Part shown: positions 17,082 through 25,936 of the stretch, one piece after another | How positions within the stretch are numbered: the stretch's first letter is position 1 | How the letters are laid out: each line of letters begins with the position of its first letter | NCBI GenBank assembly: GCA_018267095.1 | Contig: JAFDZC010000018.1 | Span: 248,001-312,000, forward strand | Length of the DNA: 64,000 nt | DNA from: Bacteroidota bacterium | GTDB taxonomy: Bacteria; Bacteroidota; Bacteroidia; Flavobacteriales; Flavobacteriaceae | Direction of reading: 5' to 3' | The notes under the pieces: model-generated | What the model saw: only the letters and a program-made list of their open reading frames with translations | The model's database searches: none | What the model was told of the DNA's origin: nothing | Translations under genes and position numbers: made by a program

Positions 17082-17118
17082 AAAAAGCCCGATTCATTAA
17101 GTCGGGCTTTTTGTTTTG
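17082..17118. terminator. Terminator after rpmA, convergent with the GH85 gene
   Basis: An 11-bp stem AAAAAGCCCGA/TCGGGCTTTTT with a 9-nt loop, A/T-flanked on both sides. Confidence 0.9.
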
Positions 17119-17130
17119 TATGGGGATTGA

Positions 17131-19164
17131 TTATTTGACCATCATTTTACGGGTTTCGATATGATTACTGCTGTCGCTGAATTTGACAATGTAAGTTCCG
17201 GCAGCCAGACCATTGGTTGGAAACGGAATATTCGCTTCACCATTAACTGAAACGGTATTTTTACGAACTACTTTTCCTTGTAAATCAGTAACGGTGTATT
17301 GCAGTTCTTTGGCGGCAGGCCAGTTGATGTTGAATAAGATGAAGTTGTTGTTTTGCGGATAACTGATGATAACAAAAGAATTCACTTTGTCTATTTGATT
17401 GCTCGAAAGCAGACCGATTGCCTCGACGGCCAAGCTACCAATGTTGGCGTTGAAATCGGCGATTGCGATATCGGATTCAAAGCGCAAACCAATCATGATT
17501 AATTTCCGAGAATAAAACTCAGGCGTCGTTCCTGCCTCAACATTGCTAAGTGTCCAGCCGTTAGGAAGGTCAATACCCGAAAGAATCGGAAACTCATAAC
17601 GTTGGTTGGGTTCGTCAGCAAAAACCACGACTAATTTCATATGCGAATCGATTGTTGGGGTTTTGTAGACAATAGACGAAATGAAAACCATCGGGTCCGG
17701 GCTGTTAGTGGTATCCATGTTGACCTTATAGAGTATTAGATCAACCGGATGGTTTGCAGGCAGATTTCCGGATATTTTAATCGAATTACCGCCGGCAAAA
17801 GCATCGTCAAAATCCCAACGTGCAGTTAGTAAATTGTTTTCAGAAAAAGCCCATTGCCAAGTGGGTAAAATATTTTGTTGGTTCATGTCGTGCCAAGGCT
17901 CTGAACTGATTTGGCTTCCGAGTGAGAATTTTTTGGTGCCGTGACCCGTTGAAAAATTGGTGCTGAATTGATTTGAAGCAATCACCGAAGCTTCGGGAAT
18001 CCAATGGCACAAACCTTTAAAACCCGTAGCCTCAGTGGTTGATGGATTGTTGTCATCGCCTGAAAACAAATGGTTTTCTGCATTATAAAACGTTGTGTAA
18101 TCGGTTGGGTCGTTGTTGAAATTGGTATAAGTAGAATTGTTATACACACAGTTGGGGGCGAATAAGCCCAGTGAAGTGACCGGTGTAACGCCATCAGTTT
18201 GATGCAAATTGCTCATAAACGTATTGCCGCTGAGTTCAAAATCACCTTGGTTGCGTCCGGGCCAAATATCGGCACCGGTAAATACATCAAATTCAGAACG
18301 ACCAATAGTGGCAGCTCGCGCACGTGAGGCATTGGGCAGTGTGGTTCCGCTCCAGAAAAAATTAATAAAAATGCTGCTGCTTACTCGGCTTTCAAAACCG
18401 TTGGTTGTATCGCCATCGGCGTCGTCTTGTACCAGCGGACTGTTGTTGGCATTGAGTCGGTTTTGCCAGCCCACAGCGCCGCTCAGTCGCATGGCATCAT
18501 ACCACATGACTTCTTTACCAACAGCCTCGGCGGCAGCGGTCAATGCTTTGACAAAGTCGCGCATGAGCAAAGCAGTCGTAGCATTGGTGGCGGTTTCTTC
18601 GTTGATGAACCAGCCGTCAAAACCGTAGTATTGCATCATGTCAATCATTTTGGGCAAAATCACAAAATTTCCGGAACCGTCTTGTTCGAGAAAATTGGTC
18701 AACGTGGTGGTTGATCCACCAAAAGCAGTCGGGGCAAAAAAGACATTGCCAAAAACCTTGACGCCATTTTTGTGGGCAGCATTCACCCAAGGCGAAGACG
18801 GAAGTTGCAAGGTCTGCGAGGCAGTTCCGCCAAACCAAACGAGTTTGTCAATGTATTGCCAATGCGTAAAATTATACAGATTGAACTGACTTTGCTCGCC
18901 AAAATAATTGCCGAAATTGTTCATTCCGTCGGGCAAATAAGCAATTTTCATTTGATTGCTCAAGGCCGGATTTAATTGAGAATTTGCATCCATAAATCGC
19001 TCAGCCAGCGGAGTCGTTGCGATTAAATCAGTCGACGCGGTCGGTCCGGTTTGGGTCCATTGTTTGGCTTCATCTACCGTGAGAATGTAGGGTGCTGAGT
19101 TAACAATTTGCCCAAAGCCCTGAAGGGACAGTAGCCAGCATCCGCAGAAGAATAGTTTTTTCAT
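17131..19164 (-). CDS. Secreted GH85 endo-beta-N-acetylglucosaminidase with T9SS sorting domain
   Basis: This 677-residue enzyme should cut the chitobiose core of N-linked glycans. After a signal peptide (ending GFGQ) comes a GH85 TIM barrel with the catalytic Asn-x-Glu pair in GFDGWFINEE (N188 and E190). Supporting family features are KIAYLPDG, VFGNVFFAPTAFGG and FTGADIWPGRN. The C-terminal 75 residues, with TYIVKFSDSSNHIETRKMMVK-like ending, match a T9SS sorting domain. It is preceded by a coiled-coil lipoprotein gene 5 bp upstream, so both are probably one operon. It suggests use of glycoprotein glycans at the cell surface. Confidence 0.9.
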   Translation of the reverse strand: MKKLFFCGCWLLSLQGFGQIVNSAPYILTVDEAKQWTQTGPTASTDLIATTPLAERFMDANSQLNPALSNQMKIAYLPDGMNNFGNYFGEQSQFNLYNFTHWQYIDKLVWFGGTASQTLQLPSSPWVNAAHKNGVKVFGNVFFAPTAFGGSTTTLTNFLEQDGSGNFVILPKMIDMMQYYGFDGWFINEETATNATTALLMRDFVKALTAAAEAVGKEVMWYDAMRLSGAVGWQNRLNANNSPLVQDDADGDTTNGFESRVSSSIFINFFWSGTTLPNASRARAATIGRSEFDVFTGADIWPGRNQGDFELSGNTFMSNLHQTDGVTPVTSLGLFAPNCVYNNSTYTNFNNDPTDYTTFYNAENHLFSGDDNNPSTTEATGFKGLCHWIPEASVIASNQFSTNFSTGHGTKKFSLGSQISSEPWHDMNQQNILPTWQWAFSENNLLTARWDFDDAFAGGNSIKISGNLPANHPVDLILYKVNMDTTNSPDPMVFISSIVYKTPTIDSHMKLVVVFADEPNQRYEFPILSGIDLPNGWTLSNVEAGTTPEFYSRKLIMIGLRFESDIAIADFNANIGSLAVEAIGLLSSNQIDKVNSFVIISYPQNNNFILFNINWPAAKELQYTVTDLQGKVVRKNTVSVNGEANIPFPTNGLAAGTYIVKFSDSSNHIETRKMMVK

Positions 19165-19169
19165 ATTGT

Positions 19170-19562
19170 TTATTTTGCTTTGGCTTTTTCGAGCGCTTCG
19201 TTGTAACTTTCTTTGGCCTTATCGCTTGCTTCTTGCAATGACGACTTGGTTTCTTGAGCGCTTTTTTCAAGCTCTTTTTTGATTTTGTCCCAAGCGGCTT
19301 GTGCATCATCGGCAGCTTTTTGAGCGGCAGCTTGCGCTTTTTTGTCGCCTTTTTCGATGGCTTTTTGAACCTCAGTTTTGGCCTTTTCTAATTGATTTTT
19401 GATGGAATCTGCCGAAATATCCAAGTCGGTTTTGATTCTGGTTGTCGAGGTAGTTACGGTTTTGACTGAATTGTCGCTTTTGACTGTTTCAACCGTTTCA
19501 ACGGTTTCTTTCTTACAAGAACACAAGGACAAAAAAAGCAGCGCAATAGATATTCTTTTCAT
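19170..19562 (-). CDS. Small lipoprotein with a long charged helix
   Basis: A 130-residue protein with a lipoprotein signal ending SLCSC. The mature N-terminus KKETVETVETV is acidic just after the Cys, resembling the lipoprotein surface-export signals described in flavobacteria, so surface exposure is possible. From residue about 50 it is almost entirely Lys/Glu/Ala/Gln and predicted as one long amphipathic helix, similar in composition to apolipophorin- or LEA-like repeats (KAQAAAQKAADDAQAAWDKI). It precedes the GH85 gene by 5 bp and is probably co-transcribed. No specific function can be assigned. Confidence 0.75.
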   Translation of the reverse strand: MKRISIALLFLSLCSCKKETVETVETVKSDNSVKTVTTSTTRIKTDLDISADSIKNQLEKAKTEVQKAIEKGDKKAQAAAQKAADDAQAAWDKIKKELEKSAQETKSSLQEASDKAKESYNEALEKAKAK

Positions 19563-19604
19563 AAAAGTTTGTTTTTAGCTTTCTAAAGGTAGAAAAATTC
19601 AAAT

Positions 19605-19633
19605 AAAAAACCCTCAACTTTTCAGCGAGGGTT
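19605..19633 (-). terminator. Terminator of ahcY
   Basis: On the minus strand, stem AACCCTC/GAGGGTT followed by a T-run, placed 36 bp after the ahcY stop codon. Confidence 0.82.
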
Positions 19634-19669
19634 CTTATCTTCTTAAGATCCTAAAATCTTACAGTCGTT

Positions 19670-20986
19670 TTAGTATCTGTAGTATTCCGGTTTGAACGGA
19701 CCTTTTACATCTACTCCGATATATGCAGCTTGATCTTCTCTTAAAGTTTCGAGTTCAACACCTAATTTCTCTAAGTGCAAAGCAGCTACTTTTTCGTCTA
19801 AGTGTTTCGGCAACATGTATACTTCGTTGTTGTATTTGTCACTGTGGTTCCACAATTCAATTTGAGCCAAAGTTTGGTTGGTAAACGAGTTACTCATCAC
19901 AAAACTTGGATGACCCGTAGCACAACCTAAATTTACCAAACGACCCTCGGCCAAGATGATGATGTCTTTTCCGTTGATGGTGTATTTGTCTACTTGTGGT
20001 TTGATTTCTACCTTAGACGCACCATGGTTTTTGTTGAGCCAAGCCATGTCGATTTCATTGTCGAAGTGACCAATATTACAAACGATGGTTTTGTCTTTCA
20101 TTTGCTCGAAGTGGCTACCCAAAACGATGTCTTTGTTTCCGGTAGTAGTGATTACAATGTCAGCGTTGCCAACAACCGTGTCTAATCTTTTTACTTCATA
20201 ACCGTCCATCGCCGCTTGCAATGCACAAATTGGGTCTATTTCAGTCACTGTAACGATAGAACCAGCGCCACGGAATGAAGCTGCAGTACCTTTACCTACG
20301 TCGCCGTATCCGCAAACCACAACTCTTTTTCCGGCCAACATCACATCAGTAGCACGACGGATTGCATCCACCGCCGATTCTTTACACCCGTATTTGTTGT
20401 CGAATTTTGATTTGGTCACCGAATCGTTCACGTTGATTGCCGGCATCACCAAAGTTCCGTTTTTCATTCTTTCGTATAATCTGTGCACACCGGTAGTGGT
20501 TTCTTCAGACAAACCTCTGATTCCGGCTACCAATTCTGGGTAACGGTCAAAAACCATATTGGTCAAATCACCTCCGTCGTCCAAGATCATGTTGAGCGGT
20601 TTTCTGTCTTCGCCAAAGAACAAAGTTTGCTCAATACACCAATCAAATTCTTCTTCGTTCAAACCTTTCCAAGCATACACTTGAATTCCGGCCGCAGCAA
20701 TCGCAGCAGCAGCCTGATCTTGCGTTGAGAAAATATTACAAGATGACCAAGTTACTTCAGCGCCCAAAGCAATCAAAGTTTCTATCAAGACCGCCGTTTG
20801 AATGGTCATGTGCAAACAACCGGCAATGCGCGCTCCTTTGAGTGGTTGAGAAGCACCGTATTCTTTGCGAAGCGCCATGAGTCCTGGCATTTCAGCTTCT
20901 GCCAATTCAATTTCTTTTCTTCCCCAAGCTGCCAGAGAAATGTCTTTTACTTTATATGCCACATAAGGCGTAGTTATCGTACTCAT
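19670..20986 (-). CDS. ahcY: Adenosylhomocysteinase
   Basis: It hydrolyses S-adenosylhomocysteine to homocysteine and adenosine, relieving methyltransferase inhibition. The 438-residue protein has the substrate domain opening ([21 protein letters not shown]), the NAD-binding Rossmann motif [10 protein letters not shown], the hinge sequences ([14 protein letters not shown]) and the C-terminal tail KPEYYRY with the conserved Lys/Tyr that reach into the partner's NAD site. Promoter TACTTTTG with a -33 TTTG lies upstream on the minus strand. I saw no SAH riboswitch in the short leader. Confidence 0.97.
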   Translation of the reverse strand: MSTITTPYVAYKVKDISLAAWGRKEIELAEAEMPGLMALRKEYGASQPLKGARIAGCLHMTIQTAVLIETLIALGAEVTWSSCNIFSTQDQAAAAIAAAGIQVYAWKGLNEEEFDWCIEQTLFFGEDRKPLNMILDDGGDLTNMVFDRYPELVAGIRGLSEETTTGVHRLYERMKNGTLVMPAINVNDSVTKSKFDNKYGCKESAVDAIRRATDVMLAGKRVVVCGYGDVGKGTAASFRGAGSIVTVTEIDPICALQAAMDGYEVKRLDTVVGNADIVITTTGNKDIVLGSHFEQMKDKTIVCNIGHFDNEIDMAWLNKNHGASKVEIKPQVDKYTINGKDIIILAEGRLVNLGCATGHPSFVMSNSFTNQTLAQIELWNHSDKYNNEVYMLPKHLDEKVAALHLEKLGVELETLREDQAAYIGVDVKGPFKPEYYRY

Positions 20987-21021
20987 TTAAAAAGTATATT
21001 TGTGTTTATATTTTGAGTGGG

Positions 21022-21029
21022 CAAAAGTA
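21022..21029 (-). promoter_or_regulatory. Promoter of ahcY
   Basis: The minus strand reads TACTTTTG, with TTTG (complement of 21048-21051) 18 bp upstream. Leader of about 30 nt. Confidence 0.65.
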
Positions 21030-21118
21030 CAAACTAAGTTTTTATTTCAAAAGCTTTAAAGTAATTTTATGAATCGTTGACTCGGTTTAACCTGCTAAGA
21101 ATCAGAAAAATAATTTGA

Positions 21119-21204
21119 AGCTATTTCCCGTTATTCGCTCTATCTCCTGATTTTCTTTCGGCTAGCCTACAAAAAATCAGGAGGATGCCGCTGCTACCGG
21201 GGCT
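21119..21204 (-). repeat. Dispersed hairpin element, copy C
   Basis: Read on the minus strand: flank GGTAGCAGCGGCATCC, then a perfect 11-bp internal inverted repeat CTCCTGATTTT/AAAATCAGGAG with an 18-nt loop, then flank GATAGAGCGAATAACGGG. It lies between ahcY and the phosphopantetheinyl transferase gene. An upstream in-frame ATG at 21185 lies inside the element and is probably not the gene start. Confidence 0.8.
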
Positions 21205-21220
21205 AGAGAATGTTCAGACT

Positions 21221-21853
21221 ATGCCTTTTTATCAAACTTTAAACATAAAACCACATACCCAGTTACACCTCTGGAAGATTGAGGAATCGGTTGAACAATT
21301 GACCAAAAATCTCATTTTAAAACCCGAATCACAACAGCGTCTCAAAAACATGAAGTCGGTTGAACATCAAAAAGGGTTTTTATCGGTGCGGCAAATTCTC
21401 AATCATTTGGAGTTGTCTGATTTTGATTTGAGTTATGACGCGCACGGAAAACCACATTTGTCCAACGGATTTTTTGTCTCGATTTCGCATGCACACGGTT
21501 TTTCAGGAATCGCCATCAGCAACCAAAATTTAGGCCTCGACATCGAAGCCATTAAATCCAAAGTCCTGCAAATAGCCCCGCGTTTTATGGATGTTAATTT
21601 GCATCTCAAAGGCCTGTCAATAGCGGAACAAACCGAAAAAGCCACCGTGGTTTGGGGCATCAAAGAATCGGTTTTTAAAATCAAAAACGAAAAAGGCATC
21701 AGTTACCCGAACCACATCAGTGAATTGCCTTTTGAGCTTTCAGACGGAAGAGCCACGGCGCGATTGGACTTCAACAACCAGACAGAATTTTTCCCGGTTC
21801 ATTTTATTAAACGCGAAGACTATATCTTTGTTTGCACTTTTGAATCTGAATGA
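21221..21853 (+). CDS. 4'-phosphopantetheinyl transferase superfamily protein
   Basis: It transfers phosphopantetheine from CoA to acyl or peptidyl carrier proteins. The 210-residue protein has Sfp-type motifs: LGLDIEAI (metal-binding Asp-x-Glu) and WGIKESVFK (equivalent of the WxxKEA motif). The ATG at 21221 (MPFYQTLNIKP) was chosen because the upstream in-frame ATG at 21185 falls inside repeat copy C. It starts a tightly packed operon: its stop overlaps the next ATG by 4 bp. Carrier-protein partner unknown; no polyketide or peptide synthetase lies in the window, so it may serve the fatty acid ACP. Confidence 0.85.
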   Translation: MPFYQTLNIKPHTQLHLWKIEESVEQLTKNLILKPESQQRLKNMKSVEHQKGFLSVRQILNHLELSDFDLSYDAHGKPHLSNGFFVSISHAHGFSGIAISNQNLGLDIEAIKSKVLQIAPRFMDVNLHLKGLSIAEQTEKATVVWGIKESVFKIKNEKGISYPNHISELPFELSDGRATARLDFNNQTEFFPVHFIKREDYIFVCTFESE

Positions 21854-22572
21854 GTTCTATTTATACATTCATAAAACAAGCAAAACAAAACGGTCAAAAA
21901 CTTTTGGCGGTGTTGGTTGATCCTGAAAAAACTTCAGTAAACGATGTCTTGCTTTTATCTGAAAAGATAAAATCGGCTCCGATAACTCATATTTTATTGG
22001 GCGGAAGCACTTTTCACGGAAATCACTTGGATGAATTGGTTCGGCAACTAAAAATACACACCCAATTACCGGTCCTTTTGTTTCCGGGAAATCATGTTCA
22101 AATTGCTCATTTGGCCGACGGTATTTTGTTTTTGTCGCTCATCTCTGGGCGCAATCCGGAATATTTGATAGAGCAACAAGTCCAAGCGGCACCGATATTG
22201 CAAAAAACACAAATGGAAGTCATTCCCACTTCATACCTTCTCATCGAAAGCGGCTCCCAAACTGCGGTGGAGCGTGTAAGTCAGACAACACCCATCGATA
22301 GAACTCATTCTGATCTAGCCGCACAAACTGCTTTGGCCGGACAATATTTAGGGCACAAATTGATTTATCTCGAAGCCGGGAGTGGCGCTTTGAATCCGGT
22401 TCCAACAGAATTGATTCAAAAAGTGGCGCAAACCGTTTCAATTCCGGTGATAGTCGGTGGCGGAATCAGAAGTTTATCTGCTATCCAACAGGCGTATGAA
22501 GCCGGCGCAGACCTTGTGGTTATAGGAACTGCCTTTGAAGAAAACCCTCATTTTTTTGAAACACAATCATGA
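21850..22572 (+). CDS. Geranylgeranylglyceryl phosphate synthase family protein (PcrB/GGGPS type)
   Basis: A 240-residue TIM-barrel prenyltransferase that joins a polyprenyl diphosphate to glycerol 1-phosphate. The phosphate- and glycerol-phosphate-binding signatures are present: VLVDPEKT, LLGGSTF, FPGNH, YLEAGSGA, VGGGIRS and GTAFEEN. This is an archaeal-type ether-lipid reaction; related enzymes are known in Bacteroidetes. The chain length used is not visible from sequence alone. It overlaps the previous gene and pnuC by 4 bp each (ATGA junctions), so it is translationally coupled to both. Confidence 0.92.
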   Translation: MSSIYTFIKQAKQNGQKLLAVLVDPEKTSVNDVLLLSEKIKSAPITHILLGGSTFHGNHLDELVRQLKIHTQLPVLLFPGNHVQIAHLADGILFLSLISGRNPEYLIEQQVQAAPILQKTQMEVIPTSYLLIESGSQTAVERVSQTTPIDRTHSDLAAQTALAGQYLGHKLIYLEAGSGALNPVPTELIQKVAQTVSIPVIVGGGIRSLSAIQQAYEAGADLVVIGTAFEENPHFFETQS

Positions 22573-23195
22573 CGGATTTCTTTTTAAATGCCTACAAAGA
22601 CGCTTCGTATTTTCGGGTTTTTCTCGAGTTGGTTGTCTTTTTATTGGGCATTTGGAGCGTTTGGCTTGTCAAAAAAGTCAATATACTGGCATATCCCACC
22701 GGTTTGATAGCGACGGTTATTACCAGTTATCTACTTTATGAGGCGGGTTATTTGGGCGATATGATGCTCAACGGTTACTTTTCAATCATGAGTATTTACG
22801 GCTGGTATCAGTGGGGAAGAAATAAGGAAAAAATCACCCAAAACAAACAGATTTCGCGTACCAATAAAACTGAAAAAATCATCGGAATTCTATTGTTTTT
22901 ACTGACAATTTTTGTAGTTTTCGCGGTCTATAAAACCTTTGATTATCCGATTCGCCCAGACAACTATGTCGATATGCTGTCGTCGGGACTTTTTTTTACC
23001 GCTATGTGGTATATGGCGCATAAAAAAATTGAAAATTGGACCCTTTGGATTATTGGAGATATAGTCGTAGTGCCCCTTTATGCCTACAGAGGTTTAGGGA
23101 TGTTGGCACTGCAATATTTAATTTTTACAATTTTAGCCGTTTGGGCTTATTGGACATGGAGGAAAACCTTAAACAGCAACATTCAATCATCATAA
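22569..23195 (+). CDS. pnuC: PnuC family vitamin transporter
   Basis: A 208-residue membrane protein with about seven helices. It shows the Trp-rich core of the family (SIYGWYQWGRN) and LPLY/VVPLYAYRGL near the end. PnuC proteins facilitate uptake of nicotinamide riboside; relatives (PnuT) carry thiamine. The downstream partner is a NadR-like kinase, which suggests nicotinamide riboside trapped by phosphorylation. However, the next operon is a TPP-riboswitch TonB receptor, so thiamine cannot be excluded. Its 3' end overlaps the start of the kinase fusion gene by 40 bp. Confidence 0.88.
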   Translation: MTDFFLNAYKDASYFRVFLELVVFLLGIWSVWLVKKVNILAYPTGLIATVITSYLLYEAGYLGDMMLNGYFSIMSIYGWYQWGRNKEKITQNKQISRTNKTEKIIGILLFLLTIFVVFAVYKTFDYPIRPDNYVDMLSSGLFFTAMWYMAHKKIENWTLWIIGDIVVVPLYAYRGLGMLALQYLIFTILAVWAYWTWRKTLNSNIQSS

Positions 23196-25273
23196 AATTC
23201 GCGTTATTCGGCCCAGAATCTACCGGAAAAACCACACTCGCCAAGCAATTGGCCGAGTATTTCCAAACTGAGTGGGCGCCTGAATACGCTCGCGAATACT
23301 TACAACAAAAATGGAATAACTACCAACAAGCATGCGATCCGGATGATTTGTTGCCCATTGCCATTGGACAAACGCGATTAGAAAATGAAGCGCTTTTAAC
23401 GGCTAATCAATATTTGTTTTGCGACACTTGTTTGCTAGTCACCAAAGTGTTTTCTGAAATCTATTATAACTTTTGCGATCCGACTCTAGACAAAGCTGCG
23501 CGCAAGCATAAATACGATTTGTTTTTCTTGACCGATGTTGATGTTCCGTGGGAAAAAGACGATTTGCGCGATGCTCCAGACAACCGTGAGCAAACCTTTG
23601 AAACATTCAAGCAAGCGCTCATTGACAATGACAAACCTTTTGTGATTCTAACCGGTGATGCGCCTACGCGTTTGCAAAAAGCCATTGAAATTGTCGAAAT
23701 CCTTACTGAGGCCAAAAAAGCAGGATTCAATTCGCATGATTTTGTTCAGTTTTATCAAAAAGGTATATCGCTTGATGATATTCGTCAGCATTTGGGCATT
23801 TTTCAAAACGGAATCGCCAAAGCAGTGCTGGTCAAGCCTGCAACCAAAACGGACGGAATCATCAAACAAACCAAAGAAGATTTTGAGCGATATGCGGCTT
23901 ATTTTGACACGCAAAAAGAAAAGCTCAAGCTGCTCAAGTTTGTTCCAGCCTCGGGTGCGGCGAGCAGAATGTTTAAATTTCTCAATGAATTTCTCAACGA
24001 ATTTGACCCTGAGAACGACACCATCAACAGTTATATCAATCGGCATAATGCGCCCGATTTAAAAGTTTTTTTGACCGGATTAGACAAGTTTCCGTTTTAT
24101 GAAACCATTGAATTAATTCTCAAAGAACTTAACGCTGATTACAGTCAATGGGAAGCTGATCGCAAGCAATACGAGTTTATAAAACTTTTGCTCGATGCTC
24201 AGTATTTCAATTTCAGCAACAAACCCAAAGCGATTTTGCCTTTTCACAAATACAGCACGCATACGGCCACGCCTATTGAAGAACATCTCAACGAAAGTGC
24301 GCTTTATGCAAGTTCAGACGGAATTGCGCGTTTGCATTTTACCATATCTGATATTCATCAATCGCAATTTGAGCGCATTATTGAGTCTGAAATCAGCAAA
24401 GTGGAACAAAAAACCAACTCCAAAATACAAATCGATTTTTCGTTTCAAGACAAATCAACCGATACCATAGCAGTTGGTTTGGACAATCAACCTTTCAGGG
24501 ACGATCGCGGACGATTGGTATTCAGACCCGCCGGCCATGGAGCGCTCATTGAAAACCTGAATCGCATGGATGCCGATGTGATTTTTATCAAAAACATCGA
24601 TAACGTCATTCAAAACCACATTGAAGAAATAACCCTTTATAAAAAAGGCTTGGCCGGAATTCTGCTCGAATTGCAGCAACAAGTTTTTGATTGGCTTTGG
24701 CTGATTGAAAACCAGCAAATCACCGAAAATCACTTGGGCGATATTTTGACTTTTGTCAGTGAAAAGCTCAACATGCCCATCATTGATGACTTTAAGAAAT
24801 ATACTTTTGAATATAAGATAGAACACCTCAGAGATTTGCTGCATCGACCTATTCGCGTCTGCGGCATGGTTAAAAACGAAGGCGAACCCGGCGGTGGACC
24901 GTTTTGGGTACGTGATTCTAAAGGCCATCTGTCTTTACAAATTATTGAAACTTCGCAGATTGATTTAAACAATCCTTCGCAAGCTTATATTTTAGCACAA
25001 TCTACCCATTTTAATCCGGTGGATTTGGTTTGCGCTACCAAAGATTTCAAAGGAAATAAGTTTGATTTAAAACAATACATCGACCGCGAATCGGGTTTCA
25101 TCGTCCACAAAAACAAATCCGGAAAAAGCATCAAAGCCTATGAATTACCAGGCTTGTGGAACGGAGCCATGGCCAAATGGATCACCGTTTTTGTCGAGGT
25201 TCCGCTCATTACGTTCAATCCGGTCAAAACCGTCAACGATTTACTCAAACCGGCGCATCAACCGCAGTCATGA
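23156..25273 (+). CDS. Fusion of a NadR-like nicotinamide riboside kinase domain and a DUF4301 domain
   Basis: The 705-residue protein starts at MEENLKQQ. Residues about 12-187 are a NadR-type P-loop kinase: Walker A GPESTGKTT (19-27), WAPEYAREYL, GQTRLE and DTCLLVTKVF. From about residue 190 (FNSHDFVQFYQKGISLDDIR) to the end the sequence is DUF4301, with FVPASGAASRMFK, RPAGHGALIENLN and GGGPFWVRDSKG. The SGAASRM stretch resembles nucleotidyltransferase loops, but no activity is known to me. I expect the two domains to be separate neighbouring genes in related bacteria, so one continuous frame is unusual. No ATG marks an internal start near the junction (about 23720). It overlaps pnuC by 40 bp and arfB by 4 bp. 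Confidence 0.87.
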   Translation: MEENLKQQHSIIIKFALFGPESTGKTTLAKQLAEYFQTEWAPEYAREYLQQKWNNYQQACDPDDLLPIAIGQTRLENEALLTANQYLFCDTCLLVTKVFSEIYYNFCDPTLDKAARKHKYDLFFLTDVDVPWEKDDLRDAPDNREQTFETFKQALIDNDKPFVILTGDAPTRLQKAIEIVEILTEAKKAGFNSHDFVQFYQKGISLDDIRQHLGIFQNGIAKAVLVKPATKTDGIIKQTKEDFERYAAYFDTQKEKLKLLKFVPASGAASRMFKFLNEFLNEFDPENDTINSYINRHNAPDLKVFLTGLDKFPFYETIELILKELNADYSQWEADRKQYEFIKLLLDAQYFNFSNKPKAILPFHKYSTHTATPIEEHLNESALYASSDGIARLHFTISDIHQSQFERIIESEISKVEQKTNSKIQIDFSFQDKSTDTIAVGLDNQPFRDDRGRLVFRPAGHGALIENLNRMDADVIFIKNIDNVIQNHIEEITLYKKGLAGILLELQQQVFDWLWLIENQQITENHLGDILTFVSEKLNMPIIDDFKKYTFEYKIEHLRDLLHRPIRVCGMVKNEGEPGGGPFWVRDSKGHLSLQIIETSQIDLNNPSQAYILAQSTHFNPVDLVCATKDFKGNKFDLKQYIDRESGFIVHKNKSGKSIKAYELPGLWNGAMAKWITVFVEVPLITFNPVKTVNDLLKPAHQPQS

Positions 25274-25671
25274 ACCTAGATCAACTCAAGTCAGAACTCA
25301 AATACAAAGCCGTGCGCAGTTCGGGAGCCGGCGGACAAAATGTCAACAAAGTTTCTACCAAAGTCATTTTGTTGTTTGATGTCATGGCCTCTGAAGCGCT
25401 GAATGCCGAACAAAAAGAACGATTGCAATTCCGTTGGGCCAACCGACTTTCTGCTGAAGGAATTTTACAACTTTCTTGTGACGAGAGCCGCAGCCAATTC
25501 AAAAACAAAAACCTGGTCACCGAACGATTTTTTGACTTGCTCACCTCGGCACTCGCGGTAGTAAAAACCCGAAAAGCCACCAAAATTCCACGTTCGGCCA
25601 TCGAGAAAAGAATCAAAAACAAACGCTGGGCTTCTGAGATCAAAGCTTCACGGCAAAAGCCTAAATTCTAA
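25270..25671 (+). CDS. arfB: Alternative ribosome-rescue factor / peptidyl-tRNA hydrolase ArfB
   Basis: A 133-residue class I release-factor-like protein that frees stalled ribosomes. The catalytic GGQ is in SSGAGGQNVNKVSTKV (residues 21-23). The tail is very basic (RSAIEKRIKNKRWASEIKAS), as needed to enter the empty mRNA channel. It lacks the codon-recognition domains of RF1/RF2. The ATG at 25270 overlaps the preceding stop codon (ATGA), which fixes the start. Last gene of the 21.2-25.7 kb operon. Confidence 0.92.
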   Translation: MNLDQLKSELKYKAVRSSGAGGQNVNKVSTKVILLFDVMASEALNAEQKERLQFRWANRLSAEGILQLSCDESRSQFKNKNLVTERFFDLLTSALAVVKTRKATKIPRSAIEKRIKNKRWASEIKASRQKPKF

Positions 25672-25710
25672 AATATTCCTTGACGATTCACAATTAATGC
25701 TTAATTTCGT

Positions 25711-25791
25711 GCCGTCTCAAAGGGGTGCTCTAAATCACGAGCTGAGATTATACCCAAAGAACCTGGGCAGGTAATGCTGCCAAGGGACGGC
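25711..25791 (+). ncRNA. TPP riboswitch (THI element)
   Basis: The P1 helix pairs GCCGTC (25711-25716) with GACGGC (25786-25791). Inside are the conserved TPP-binding segments: GGGGTGCTC, GCTGAGATTATACCC, GAACCTG, and GCAGGTAATGCTGC followed by AAGGGA. All landmark bases of the class are present. It sits in the 5' leader of the TonB-dependent receptor, 145 bp before its ATG. A candidate promoter (TTG near 25680, TAATTTCG near 25702) precedes it. The expression platform is not obvious: after P1 there is a small hairpin (AAATGT/ACATTT) but no T-run, so translational control is more likely. Confidence 0.95.
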
Positions 25792-25936
25792 CGAGCGGTC
25801 AGAAATGTTCGATGACATTTTGCAAAGAAAAAACGGTGCGGTGGCCAACGCAGTCCATTTTCAAAGCAACGCAAAGCAAGAACACACATTTATCAACCAG
25901 AATAATTACCCCTTTTATTCGTAAAAATGATTACGG

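Noticed and set aside
21185-21220. ATG at 21185 as the start of the phosphopantetheinyl transferase
   Set aside because: The codon and the first residues lie within or just after repeat copy C. The ATG at 21221 gives a normal family start.
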